Source: Onchocerca volvulus
Taxonomy: Eukaryota > Nematoda > Chromadorea > Rhabditida > Onchocercidae
NCBI GenBank assembly: GCA_000499405.2
Contig: HG738140.1
Span: 990,188-1,054,187, forward strand
Direction of reading: 5' to 3'
DNA length: 64,000 nucleotides
Shown here one piece after another: positions 50,018 through 60,161 of this stretch (positions are counted from its first letter, which is position 1; every line of letters begins with the position of its first letter). Both the position numbers and the translations under genes were made by a program. The notes below the pieces were generated by a model. That model did not search any database, was not told the DNA's origin, and worked only from the letters and a program-made list of their open reading frames with translations.

Positions 50018-50460
50018 TCTATATTAATAACAATGTCAATGTCGTTTATTTAAAATCTTAAATCTCCGAAAGTCCTTAGACATACGCCTTATCTATATTA
50101 AAATTTTATTTGTCGAAAAATTCTTAGCTATTGCTTTTAACTTTTGACATAATGTTGCATTCGAATATACGCATTTTTTATTATACTTTTTATATAAACT
50201 TGTTGCTTTAGCTCATTGTGGTTAAGTGAAAAATAAGGAAAGAGAAAGCGCATGTTTTTGATATTAGAAAAAAACTGATACTTCGTAATTTGATTTGTAG
50301 TTTGTTGGATTGGAGACTGATTTTTGCTATTGTGATTAGGCTAGGTCAGCAGTAAGTGTGAAGAGGTTTTTTGTCTTGTGTGACAGAGATGAATCCTGTT
50401 AAGAAAGTTTTATTGACTGATGAAAAGTGATTCTTCGTAACAAACAATTAACAAAGAATA
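50018..50460 (+). repeat. Helitron 5'-type subterminal repeat and dispersed repeat copy A
   Basis: Contains the family phrase AATCTTAAATCTCCGAAAG and TGTTGCATTCGAATA, then about 330 bases (50130-50460) that recur at 53890-54210 with high similarity (shared GGCTAGGTCAGCA, GACAGAGATGAATCCTGT, TGATTCTTCGTAACAAACAA). Confidence 0.6.
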
Positions 50461-50507
50461 TTCAACAAACTGATCACTGGGTTAATCTTTTCTTTGTCGC
50501 TGATAAA

Positions 50508-51090
50508 TCAATTAATTGTCGGATTATTGAATTTTTGTCGACCATATGGCAACGGAAAACGAGGGAGCCGGCTATGATAAGTTTGTCTTTTCGCTTTCAA
50601 AGTTCTTATGAATTGTGTTGTTACGATTTCTGCGCCAAACAAAGTCATTTGGAAGCAGGAGTTCAGGAGTATTTCCTGATGAGAGATAGTAATTGTTTTG
50701 AATCGGCAGCATATCCGGCAAGCAAAGTTTTTAACGGCTCTGGCGTTTTCCAAATTGAGGGAGTTTGATTTTTGCAGCGGCGCACCACGTCCGTTTCATT
50801 TCTTCATTAAATTTCAGAGCCTTGGAATAAGGAGACACTTCAATCATAGTGACGATAAGAACATGCGAGCTCAAACTATAATCATCAACTGGGTTGTACC
50901 GCAATGCAAAGTGATTGTAATCGCGTAACTGATGAATACGGAATCGTGTTTGACACTGATCTGCTTCTTGTTGATGTCTTTCAGTCACTCTCAGCCTGTA
51001 GCGTTTATTTTGCTCAAAACAAAGCAGATCTGAAGCTGCAGAACACGAACGTGCTCGTAACCATGCATCCTCAGTCTGCTTCCATTTCAA
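50508..51090 (-). pseudogene. Helitron transposase N-terminal region remnant
   Basis: Minus-strand ORFs 50731-51090 and 50508-50753 encode the segment that precedes the Rep domain in Helitron proteins: YNHFALRYNPVDDYSLSSHV, then KALKFNEEMKRTWCAAAKIK and LPQFGK, continuing in the other frame as LNSCFQMTLFGAEIV and YHSRLPRFPLPYG. A homologous piece is at 56757-57056. Frames are broken, so it is dead. Plus-strand ORFs at 50427-50768, 50698-50928 and 50904-51155 are its shadows. Confidence 0.7.
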
Positions 51091-51292
51091 CCATTCTTTT
51101 GTCTTGTTCGTTCACTGGCTGGTGCCTGTTCTTCCTCAGCTTGGCTTGCGGTTAATCATCGCAATACTTCCGTTTTGCACGAGCACGACAACTAAGTTCG
51201 ATCTTCTGCGAGGCATTGTTTGGATGAATTAAATCAGATCGATTGCATCCGAATTATTCTCAAAATCATTTGAGAATATCCATGCAAATTAA

Positions 51293-51900
51293 TCAATGGA
51301 TTATTCTTTCTTTTGTCACTTGTGGAGAAGAATAGAATTCCTTGACTCTCGATTTGTTGCTATTGCTGCGTCGATCTGTGAAGTTGTAAAACAGTTGCAT
51401 GTCGGTGTAGAAACTCCGAACTGTTTGTTGAACCCGAATTATTGTCGAACTTGAGTTTCTAATGTTGGGGAAAATTAATTCCACAATGCTTGTTTGTACA
51501 CAATATTTTTTGTTGTTTTAATTGATATGTATATAAGAGATTGTCTGGTTTGCCGATTCTAGAATACGCAGCATATAATGGTCCATGTGAGAAGCAATCT
51601 GTATTTAGATCTAAATCGCACAATTCTAAGAATTAGCCCTAAGTTTTGTTCATGATGACTGCAAAAGGTAATAGAATTGGGAATTATAATTTCTTAAATT
51701 GAAATGGATACCAGTTGTAATCATAGAAATGCGAGAAATGAGGACATCTACACCTTTGTCCTGTCAGGATTGCTGCTTCTAGGAGGTTGCTCATTAATTT
51801 TTTTCACCGCAAGCTGCGTGCAGTTGCAAAGTTTTGGCTGATTGATATTTCGCAACATGATGATTGGCACGTCGATTTTTCAATTGCAGCAAGTGTAGTG
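51293..51900 (-). pseudogene. Helitron helicase C-terminal remnant and downstream spacer
   Basis: The minus strand of about 51530-51900 matches, with several frame breaks, the helicase motif V-VI region seen at 17441-17737 (it includes the reversed copy of AGATTGTCTGGTTTGCC, AGAATACGCAGCATATAATG and the GLDLE-coding stretch). The short ORF 51293-51484 (NFTDRRSNSNKSRVKEFYSS) resembles the Ser/Asn spacer also present at 62557-62919. Confidence 0.6.
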
Positions 51901-52479
51901 GCATTCCTGGCAGATTGAGTGATTCAAAAATTCTGTTGGATAACTAACGGCTTTATCTGCTCCAAATTGTCGACAGACTTATATATGACTGCTCTGTACT
52001 GCAAAGTTCATGCATTATATTTTTCGTCGCAACTTCATGCAAATTCTTATCGACGTTGGCATCGAGTTTTCAACGCATATTATATAATCGATTTCATTTG
52101 AAGTGATTTTGTAAAGCCAGATTAGAAACGTTATATTAAAATCAACAGCGAACATTTACGACAAGAAGGTAATCCGAGACATGACCTAATATTAGAAATC
52201 GAGGAGTAACCCATGAATTGCCTGAACAAAACACTTCATTATACACTATCATGACATCGAACTTCTCATAAAGAAAAAAAAAAAAAAAAAACAAATTAAT
52301 CACCTTATTTATTTAAAAACACGCGTCAAATCGGTTGATGAAGAACTTGAAACACTGCAGGAAATAGCTGCAGTCAATGCAGAAAATAGGCGTGATGAAT
52401 AAATTCTGTCCGCTCATGAAGGCATGGTGCAGGGCTGAATCTAAAAATCCAACTCCCCCACTTACTTTTAGTTATCACG

Positions 52480-52660
52480 TACGTCACGTGTGAAAAAAGT
52501 AAGTACATCTATATAAAATAAGAAAGCCTATTCGAATATAAGGTTGTGTCGAAATTTGAAAACAATCGTGGAGAACTTACGAAGTTCCGTGGGCCGTAAC
52601 AGGAAACATTTATGTTTTTATTTTTATATATATTGGTTGCGATATGCATCATAATTTTCA
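52480..52660 (-). repeat. Helitron subterminal repeat, inverted copy
   Basis: The minus strand carries the family phrase (CATAAATGTTTCCTGTTACGG ... AAGTTCTCCACGATTG ... AATAGGC), related to the 57095-57240 copy and to the 5' ends at 15709 and 10866. Confidence 0.5.
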
Positions 52661-52885
52661 ACGCCTGTGTATTGTTTTTGGGAAGGTTTTGAGAAATTTT
52701 TAAGCAGAATTGGGAGCATTCTCTTTCAGATACATAGTTTTTGCGACGGAAAGAAACACTCAAGCATTATCAACGATAATAGATTGGAATATTTATATTG
52801 CACTTCTCGAAAAAATTAACAACTTGTGACATTTACTTCTCGTTATTTTTTCTATTTTAATTTCTTCTAGAGCCAGTATTTAACA

Positions 52886-53281
52886 ATGTTAGTTGATTTT
52901 TTTTTTAATACTATCTGCTGTGTTGCAAAATATCTAATTTTTCTCCAATACAATTTACTTTATCGCAAAATACATAAGCATATGAAAATGGCAGTGGGGA
53001 CGATAATTCGAAAAAAGAGATTAGTAATCAATTCTTCATATATGGATACCAATAATAATGCTAAAGGAAGGCGTAAATCAATTACTCAGTGCAATTTAAA
53101 CAATTTACTTGCGTCGAAAGAAACATGTTACAAGCACCAATTATTATTTCTGATTTTTATGCCTTTCTGTTTCGTTTATGCCTACTTTTATAAAGTTGCA
53201 AGGAAATTTAATAGATCTAATGAGTGGAAAAGTGAAGGAACTGTTTTTATTAATAAGAAAAAAATCTCTAATCTACTTTAA
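52886..53281 (+). CDS. Unrecognised 131-codon ORF with two hydrophobic stretches
   Basis: Starts at ATG 52886 and runs to TAA. It has a hydrophobic start (FFFNTICCVAKYLIFLQY), a basic middle (GRRKSITQCN) and a second hydrophobic segment (LLFLIFMPFCFVYAYFY). No family recognised, no splice context, and it sits between Helitron repeats. It may be a chance ORF or part of an element's cargo. Confidence 0.2.
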   Translation: MLVDFFFNTICCVAKYLIFLQYNLLYRKIHKHMKMAVGTIIRKKRLVINSSYMDTNNNAKGRRKSITQCNLNNLLASKETCYKHQLLFLIFMPFCFVYAYFYKVARKFNRSNEWKSEGTVFINKKKISNLL

Positions 53282-53329
53282 TATCCAGATTTCAACATAC
53301 TAAACTTTCCTTTTTTTATCTTTTCGGAT

Positions 53330-53870
53330 AGTGTCAGAAAGTATTCTTACCCATTACAAGAGCATTCATTTTTCAAACTTCAAATGAACCGAATATTATT
53401 TCCACAGTTTTCAAATCTGAAGTTCAACAAATTTGCTCATAAATTTGCACATCGTGTCATTTATAGGATAAACAGATCATCAGAAATAAAATTTTATTTC
53501 CGTATGTTTTAGTTTTCAAAATTGTTAATTAAATCATTAAACTGCACAAAAACTCTGGAATGTTTGCAAATGTTTTGTCCTTAATTCTTTTTTTACAAAG
53601 TAGCGGTCAGAGATCCACTGTCTTTTTAGGTAAGCGATTTAAATATTTATTATAAACCAATTATTGCAACAGAAAATAATGAAAGTTTTATTCATTAAAA
53701 ATGCTGTAATACAATCAATATCATGAAACCGTTTAAACACCAAATAATTTACAGTTATTTTTTCCCTGTGATTTTTTCTCAATACTTTGATTTTTCTTTT
53801 TTTTCTTTTTTTTTTGTTTTAGTGATTACTTACATTATTTTTTAAAGAGAGGCTTTGCTTTATTCAAAAT
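53330..53870. repeat. Dispersed repeat of about 540 bp (copy 1)
   Basis: Shares long similar runs with 63405-63940: CAGAAAGTATTCTTAC, AGCATTCATTTTTCAAA, AAATTTGCTCATAAATTT, AGGATAAACAG-TCATCAGAAA and TTAAATATTTATTATAA. Same orientation in both places. Not recognised as a known family; each copy lies beside Helitron sequence. Confidence 0.65.
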
Positions 53871-54210
53871 CTTAGATATCGGAGAGTTTTGACATAACGT
53901 TGCATTCGAATACGCGCATGTTTTTGTACACGCATTTCTGTAGCTCAGTCTGGTTAAGTGGAAAAAAAGAAAAGAAAAAGAGTCTATTTCTAGTGTCGGG
54001 GAAAAAAACTGATATTTGTAATTTGATTTGTAGTTTGGTTGGATTGGAGATTGATTTTTGCTATTATGATTCGGCTAGGTCAGCAATAGGTGTGAGGAGG
54101 CATTTTATGTTTTGTGTGACAGAGATGAATCCTGTGGAGAAAAGTTTTATTGATTGATGTAGAGTGATTCTTCGTAACAAACAATTATCAGAGAATAGGT
54201 AACGAACTTC
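53870..54210 (+). repeat. Dispersed repeat copy B, Helitron-associated
   Basis: Partner of 50100-50460. Begins with the family phrase (TCAAAATCTTAGATATCGGAG, GTTGCATTCGAATACGCGCA). Lies directly upstream of helicase-derived sequence. Confidence 0.6.
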
Positions 54211-54219
54211 ACAAAATTA

Positions 54220-54840
54220 TTCACCCTAACATTCAAAGCGAGGCAGTAACATACAATTCCGTAGATACTGTTGTGGAAACAGATAAAGCGGTTAATTAAT
54301 TATTCGACAGAATTTTTGAATTCACTCGATCTACCAGAATGGGCGTGTCAGTTACCATGTTGCAAAATATCAAGCAGCCAAAACTTTGCAACGGCCCGCG
54401 GCTTGTAGTAAAAAAATTAATTAGCAACGTCGTAGAGGCAAAATTCTTGACAAGACTCTTCAAAGATGAAGATTTCTCATTTCTCGATTCCTATAATTCT
54501 AATGGATATGCCATTTCAGTTTAAGAGATTGCAATTAGCAATTCGGTTGCCGTTTGCATTCACTATCAACTAAGTTCACGGTCAATTTTTGGAATTGTGC
54601 GGTTTGAATCCAGAAACCAGTTGCTTCTAACATGAATAATTATATGTTGTGTGTTCTAGAGTCGGCAAATCAGACAATCTCTAAATCTACACAAATGACA
54701 AAAATATTGTACGCCCACAAGAATTCTGAAATAAATTGCTTGAAGAAAGATTTCATTATACACTATCATGACTTCGACATTTGTACGACTCAACTACATT
54801 GCCTACAAATCAAAAAATAAATCAATTACATCCCTTACGA

Positions 54841-54903
<63 letters not shown>
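54220..54903 (+). pseudogene. Helitron helicase C-terminal remnant with A tract
   Basis: Plus-strand sequence with multiple frameshifts that corresponds to the helicase part at 17120-17750: the stretch for EAVTYNSVDTVVETDKA, then QPKLCNGPRLVVKKLISNVV with AKFLTRLFKDEDFS (ORF 54339-54524), then the degraded motif V-VI part to about 54720. About 60 consecutive A residues follow at 54844-54903. Confidence 0.65.
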
Positions 54904-54904
<1 letters not shown>

Positions 54905-55060
54905 GAAAAGTTCAAATTATTTGTCTAATTTATATAAAAACATGCACCTATTCAAATGTAATATGAAAATTTCAAATCAACCGATGAATATTTAGAAACA
55001 CGCGCCTATTCGAATGCAACTCTGTATGAAAAATAAGCCAATTATTATTATTATTTATTA

Positions 55061-57240
55061 CTAGCTGAACCCGGCCACTCGGAGTGTGGCCGATCCAACT
55101 ATCTGTGAGGGCCTGCCACGCTTCGCGTGTCCGGCTCCAGCCTGTTGGTTTTTATTTTTTTGGTTCTGCAAAAATAGAAATTTCAATGTTTGTTTGTTCA
55201 AAATCTTAAACCTCCGAAAGTTCTTAAACACGCACATTATCTATATTCAAAATCTTAGATATCGAAAAGTTCTTAACCTACTGCTTTGAAATTTTGACAC
55301 AACTTTGCATTCGAATATGCGCATATTTTTAAATATTCATCAATTGATTTGAAATTTTCATACGCGTTGCATTCGAATAGGCAAATGTTTTTAAATAAAA
55401 AAAGCGAGCAATTCAAGCTTTTCGTTTGCTTTTGCTTTGTGATTAAATGTGATTCGTTTATCTCTTGATTTGTGGGGAATGTAGTTGCGTCGCACAAATG
55501 TCGAGGTCATGATAATGTATAATCAAATGTTTCGTTCCAGCAATTTAAGGATTTTCTCTCTGACTTCTAATATTAAATTGTGTCTTGACTTGTCCTTTTT
55601 CGTAAATTTTACCATTGACCTAAACCGCAAAATTCGAAGGATTGATCTTGAGTTTTCTTGATCGTGAATGCAAACGTCTATCGAATTGGGAATTAAAATA
55701 GTGTATCCATTGGAATCATATCAATGCGCGGACGGAACTTCGTAAGTTCTAAACCGGTTGTTTTCAAATTTTAACATAACCTTGTATTGGAAGAGGCCAT
55801 CATTTTTATATAGATATGCTTACATTATATACATAATACTCCAGAAATATTTATAATCTTCTAGAAGCTGCAATAATTTATCGTGTGCTATTTTAATTTT
55901 CTTAATTTCAATAACTTGCAAAAAAAAACAATTTGGATTGCATGTGAATGTAAAGAATCGGTCTGGACGCTCGTCTTGGCGAACATATGCAATTGCATAT
56001 TGAGCGTACTCATGCATATGACGTGGACTGCCTGCATATGAAGATGACAAAAATCGTTAGTCTTTCAACGTAAGTTGTATTACCGTCATTTACAACCGTA
56101 TCTCGCAAACGAATATATTCTTCAGAGCGAAGCTTGGTCTGATTCAAACAGATAAATATCAAATGTTCTGTTTCGGTTTTTGCGTCCATATTTAAAGATA
56201 TGTTAGTGAAACAACTGACGGCATTTCAAAATGTGATTGTCGTCATTCTCTCGAATCATTAATCGATATAAATAATAGTTCATTGTGCTGCATTTCTTAT
56301 TTGTTTCTTCGTATTGGTTGGATTTATCATCTTAACGTTGAAGTGATAATCATCGGCACCATCCCAAAAAATGACTGGGTATTGCAGAGCATCGTAGCAT
56401 CGATGAGTATCGGCAATTTCTGTCAACTGATCGTTTCTCCGTGAAAAACAATATCTCTGGGTTGAAATTGATCTGCGATTATAACAATTGCCGCTTCTCT
56501 ATAGTTGAAGCACTGAATCTTTGCACATGTTCTCCAGCACAGTGTTTTGTCAGCATGAATAACAATCTTGTATGTATCAGATGGCATCATATCAATTGCT
56601 GTTTTGAACAAACGCTCTAAATAGTTTTTTTTTTCTTTTTTTTGTGAAGAAGTTGTTGCAGTTGGGAAACGACGAATCTTTCTATGTCGGTATGAATTCA
56701 GCAAAGTGCATTCAATTCATCATTGCTATCACTGATGAAAGAAATTTGTAGGAATTTTACACGCTTTGAATCGTGGCATATCCAGCAAGCAAAGTTTTTT
56801 TTGAAAGCTCTGGCTGTTCTTCAAGTTGAGGCAATTTAATTTTTCTAGCGGCGCAACAAATTCTTTTCGTTACTCCATTTAATTTCAAAGCCTTGACATA
56901 AGGACATACGTCCGTGTCGATGAGAAAATGCGAGCTCAAACTGGGATCATCAACTGAGTTGTATTGGAACGCAAGACGATTGTAATCGCGTGATTGCTGG
57001 ATAAGGAGTCGTATTTGACGCTGATGTCTTGTTTTTCGTTGACAGCTTTTAGTCATCTGCTCTCTCGCTTACTTTATTACGCACGTGACACGTAGAAAAA
57101 AGTAAGTACGTCTATACAAAAATGATGCTCTATTAGGACGCAATACTTTATCAAAATTTGAAAAGAATCGGTGGAGAACTTCCATAAATCCGTCAGGGGT
57201 AACAGGTAACATTTAAATTTTTATTTATAAAGACTTGTTA
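55061..57240 (-). mobile_element. Decayed Helitron with Rep-side coding remnants
   Basis: Minus orientation. The 3' end is CTAG at 55064-55061, preceded by a GGCCAC...GTGGCC hairpin; a second, inner 3'-end-like structure (hairpin CACGC-GAA-GCGTG at 55117-55129) lies beside it. Coding pieces from 5' to 3' on the minus strand: 56757-57056 (YNRLAFQYNSVDDPSLSSHF, KALKLNGVTKRICCAARKIK), 56423-56704 (YKIVIHADKTLCWRTCAKIQ; REAAIVIIADQFQPRDIVFH) and 55820-56050, the Helitron_like_N start SSYAGSPRHMHEYAQYAIAY with RPDRFFTFTCNPN. The last is a strong family signature. The His-x-His Rep motif and Tyr pair are not identifiable. The subterminal repeat is at 57095-57240, with further copies at 55195-55400 and 55735-55810. 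Confidence 0.75.
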
Positions 57241-58008
57241 TATATCAGTTTGAGACAGAAGCAATAATTATTTTCTTGGTTAAAAGTTTGAAAAGTAAGT
57301 GCTATTGTAATGTATGATTACCACTGATTTAGTGTTCTCAGGTCTGGACTATAACGAAGAATAGAGAAATAGAAAGGCCTACAAGTTGGAAGTAATGATT
57401 AATGACATTTATATTTCATTTGACGGACATTAATTGTTTGAGTCATTATGCACTGAATAATGGTACTCTTTCTTTAGATATTATTATTGATATCCATTAA
57501 TCAGAAAGCTGATATTGGTTTATTTCGTTCAAATTATAGTCGCTATCATCATAAGTGTTAGCGACGATAATTCTATTTTATATATTATGCAGTGCAACAG
57601 ATTGTATTTAAGAGAAATTAGAGTATATAACAAATAGTGTTAAAAATAAATTGCTAGAAGAAATTGATATAGTATATAGGGAAAAAATATCATAAATTAT
57701 TAATCATAAGAACATTGCTATATTGTCGAGACGTGCAATATGAATATTTTAATCTGTCATAATGCTTCCATTCATTGATCCAATACGAAAAAATAACACT
57801 TGTTTCTAAATTAGAAAGCTCTCAATAATCGGTATTTTGAACTAAAACTTGTAACTTGATTTCGGAATCAAATGTCAATTTCTCGAATATTTATGCAATT
57901 TTTTCAATCGAAATTTACCAAAAAAACTTGACAATATTTTCGTTGCAGATAGTGAAGCTGTTATTCAGTTGAATCTTTATTACAATATCGAAAATTGATT
58001 AGGAAAGT
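57241..58008. other. Intergenic region upstream of the receptor gene
   Basis: No coding or repeat signal recognised; likely holds the promoter of the downstream 7TM gene. Confidence 0.4.
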
Positions 58009-58023
58009 TTGCTGAGTAATATT

Positions 58024-60161
58024 ATGGTGGCTCGTTCTTGCTACATTATCATATCCCTAATATTATCTTCAAACTGTCAAAACAGTAATATGACAAGTGT
58101 GCTTGACATGGTAGACGAGCATCATACAACTACGAAATTCGTGGCAGTTCTATTTATTACCGTATTCTTGCTTTACGGTATTTTTAGCAACTTGCTGATG
58201 GCAATAACATTCTGTAGTCGGGACAATATTTACAGCCCTGCATTCATTCTCATCTCAATACAACTGATTATTTCTAGCTTTGGGCTTTTTCTTCCAGAAA
58301 TAGTCATTGTTTTACCTGAATTATTACGAAATAATAATATTTCTGAAGGTAAGTTATTCTATGGAATTAAATAAACATCTGATTTCAATCGCACTTTAAT
58401 TGCAGCTATTAAAAAGAAATTCTTTGCTAAAAAAGCCGAAAGTCAATTCTATGGAATTAAATAAACATATCTGATTTCAATCGCACTTTAATTGCAGCTA
58501 TTAAAAAGAAATTCTTTGCTAAAAAAGCCGGAAGTCAAGTTACGATATTGATTTTGATTTTACACTAATTATACCAAATTTGGAATCGCCAGTATCAATT
58601 AATTCAAAGAATTACAAATATTAATATGAACTTTTGTAAAAATGGTCTTGCGACTCCTATGAAAAGACTTTCCTCGGAATTCAGTAGCATTAGATAGTTT
58701 TCATTAGGATATTCATCATTTTTCTGAGTTAATTTATTTGCATTCCAGCGCATCAAACGACGTGGGAAACGCACATATCCTCATTTCTGAAATCTTTTTC
58801 ACTTTTATCTGCTTTGCATTTCACATTTCTGTTAACGCTAAATCGCTTTATAACTCAAATTTCGCCAAAATATAATTCGTTCTTCGAGTCAGTAAAGTTG
58901 TATTTTTTGCTCAGTTTCGTCTGGCTGTCAGTTTTCGGTATGGCCCATTGTATTTTTCAAATAATCAATAAAATAACTGTTATATTTTGAGAACAACATT
59001 CTTAACATTTAGTATAATCTCATTTAATTAGAAATTCGGAATGATGCTTTGAGCGATTATTCGATCAACTCCACCAATAATAAGTTGACTGATTTTTGAC
59101 TTTATTTATAATTATTACTTGAACTTCTGTAATATTTTGGTCTCGAAACTGCTTCAAATTCATCAATTGCTTATTATACAACAGTTGAAATTTTCAGCTA
59201 TCACAGCTTTGGATTTTTATTATTGCACTACAAGATACCATATCTCGAATTTGCGCTGGAAAAGAAATTGTACAAAACAGTCAAGAGAAAGCGGAAATAT
59301 TTTTTTGAGGTAACAAATGAGTGCCATTTTGAGTTGTATATTAAATTGCGAAGATTCATTTCAGAATTCCCGTTGTATTATTCCAAACAATCAAAAGTTT
59401 TGAAGAAATCTCAAAGTAATGCCATAACAGCAATATTTTTCCAATTCTTCACCGTTGCATTAATTATTTGTTAGATGATATTTAATAATGATCTTATGAT
59501 TCATCATTCAGTTTTCGTCAAACATGGATAATATTTTTGCCTGTTACTATGTTCATTATGTATATCGCGATATTCTATAGTATCCGGCGCAAACGTCAAT
59601 CTGTTTCAGACAATCAAATTCCAGGTTAGTTCCACTAAATTCTTTCTTTCCGTAATAAAAAAGGCAAAGCTAAGATATAAATTATTATTCTTATTTTTAT
59701 GTTGTCTGGAAATTCCTTTCAGTAATTTTGTTCCCGAATTCACCGAATTTTGCTAAATCTTTTTTTATTTCGCTTCATTTTGTTTTTACATTAAATAAGT
59801 ATATTCAGAAAATTCACGAATGCGTGCAAGATCTGTACCAATTATAACGAGCACTGGAGGTCACGAACGAATCATGTTGATTCAGGCAGCAATAATTTGC
59901 GGCGCATTAGAAAGCACAATTCTTGTTTTCAATTTTTTGCCACTTGTCGTATTAAAAATTTTTGGCCAAAAAGCTATTATACCATTGGGCATTTTTATCA
60001 ACTGTTACGGTATTTCCAGTCGCGCCGTATTACCCACAGTCTATTTTATTTACAATAAACAAGCTCATAACATTATAAAGAATTTTTTTTTACGCTTGCG
60101 TTTGCTTATTGCAATTAGAAAGGCTACTACTGCTACATCTACCAATATTGCAGTGTCCTGA
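58024..60161 (+). CDS. Serpentine 7TM receptor (chemoreceptor-type, Srx-like), five exons
   Basis: Exons 58024-58348, 58749-58937, 59198-59309, 59512-59624, 59809-60161 (TGA); phases agree and give about 363 residues. Seven hydrophobic segments are visible: VAVLFITVFLLYGIFSNLLM; FILISIQLIISSFGLFLPEI; SFSLLSALHFTFLLTLNRF (TM3, with the LNRF end typical of nematode serpentine receptors); VKLYFLLSFVWLSVF; WIIFLPVTMFIMYIAIFYSI followed by RRKRQ; IMLIQAAIICGALESTILVF; and IPLGIFINCYGISSRAV with PTVYFIYNKQ. A basic cytoplasmic tail follows. An in-frame Met also occurs at 58009. Asn-glycosylation sites lie near the N-terminus. Most likely a chemosensory or peptide-type GPCR; the Srx label is by pattern only. 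Intron 1 contains a tandem duplication (58356-58537). Confidence 0.75.
58356..58537 (+). repeat. 90-bp tandem duplication inside receptor intron 1
   Basis: Two adjacent copies (58356-58445 and 58446-58537), nearly identical; the second has an extra AT and one base change. Each contains a good acceptor (CACTTTAATTGCAG) followed by CTATTAAAAAGAAATTCTTT. Confidence 0.85.

Noticed and set aside
50427..51155. Several plus-strand ORFs of 76-113 codons
   Set aside because: Their complements encode recognisable Helitron transposase segments, so these are shadows.
54844..54903. 60-base A tract as evidence of a retrotransposon or LINE tail
   Set aside because: It follows Helitron helicase remnants, no reverse transcriptase is present, and long A/T runs are common throughout the window.
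58349..58445. Treating AIKKKFFAKKAE as a coding receptor exon
   Set aside because: No donor in the right phase without using a weak GTCAAG; direct joining of 58348 to 58749 gives a natural receptor sequence.
59223..59474. Alternative ORF overlapping receptor exon 3
   Set aside because: Hydrophobic end looks membrane-like, but phase and TM order fit better with exons 59198-59309 and 59512-59624.
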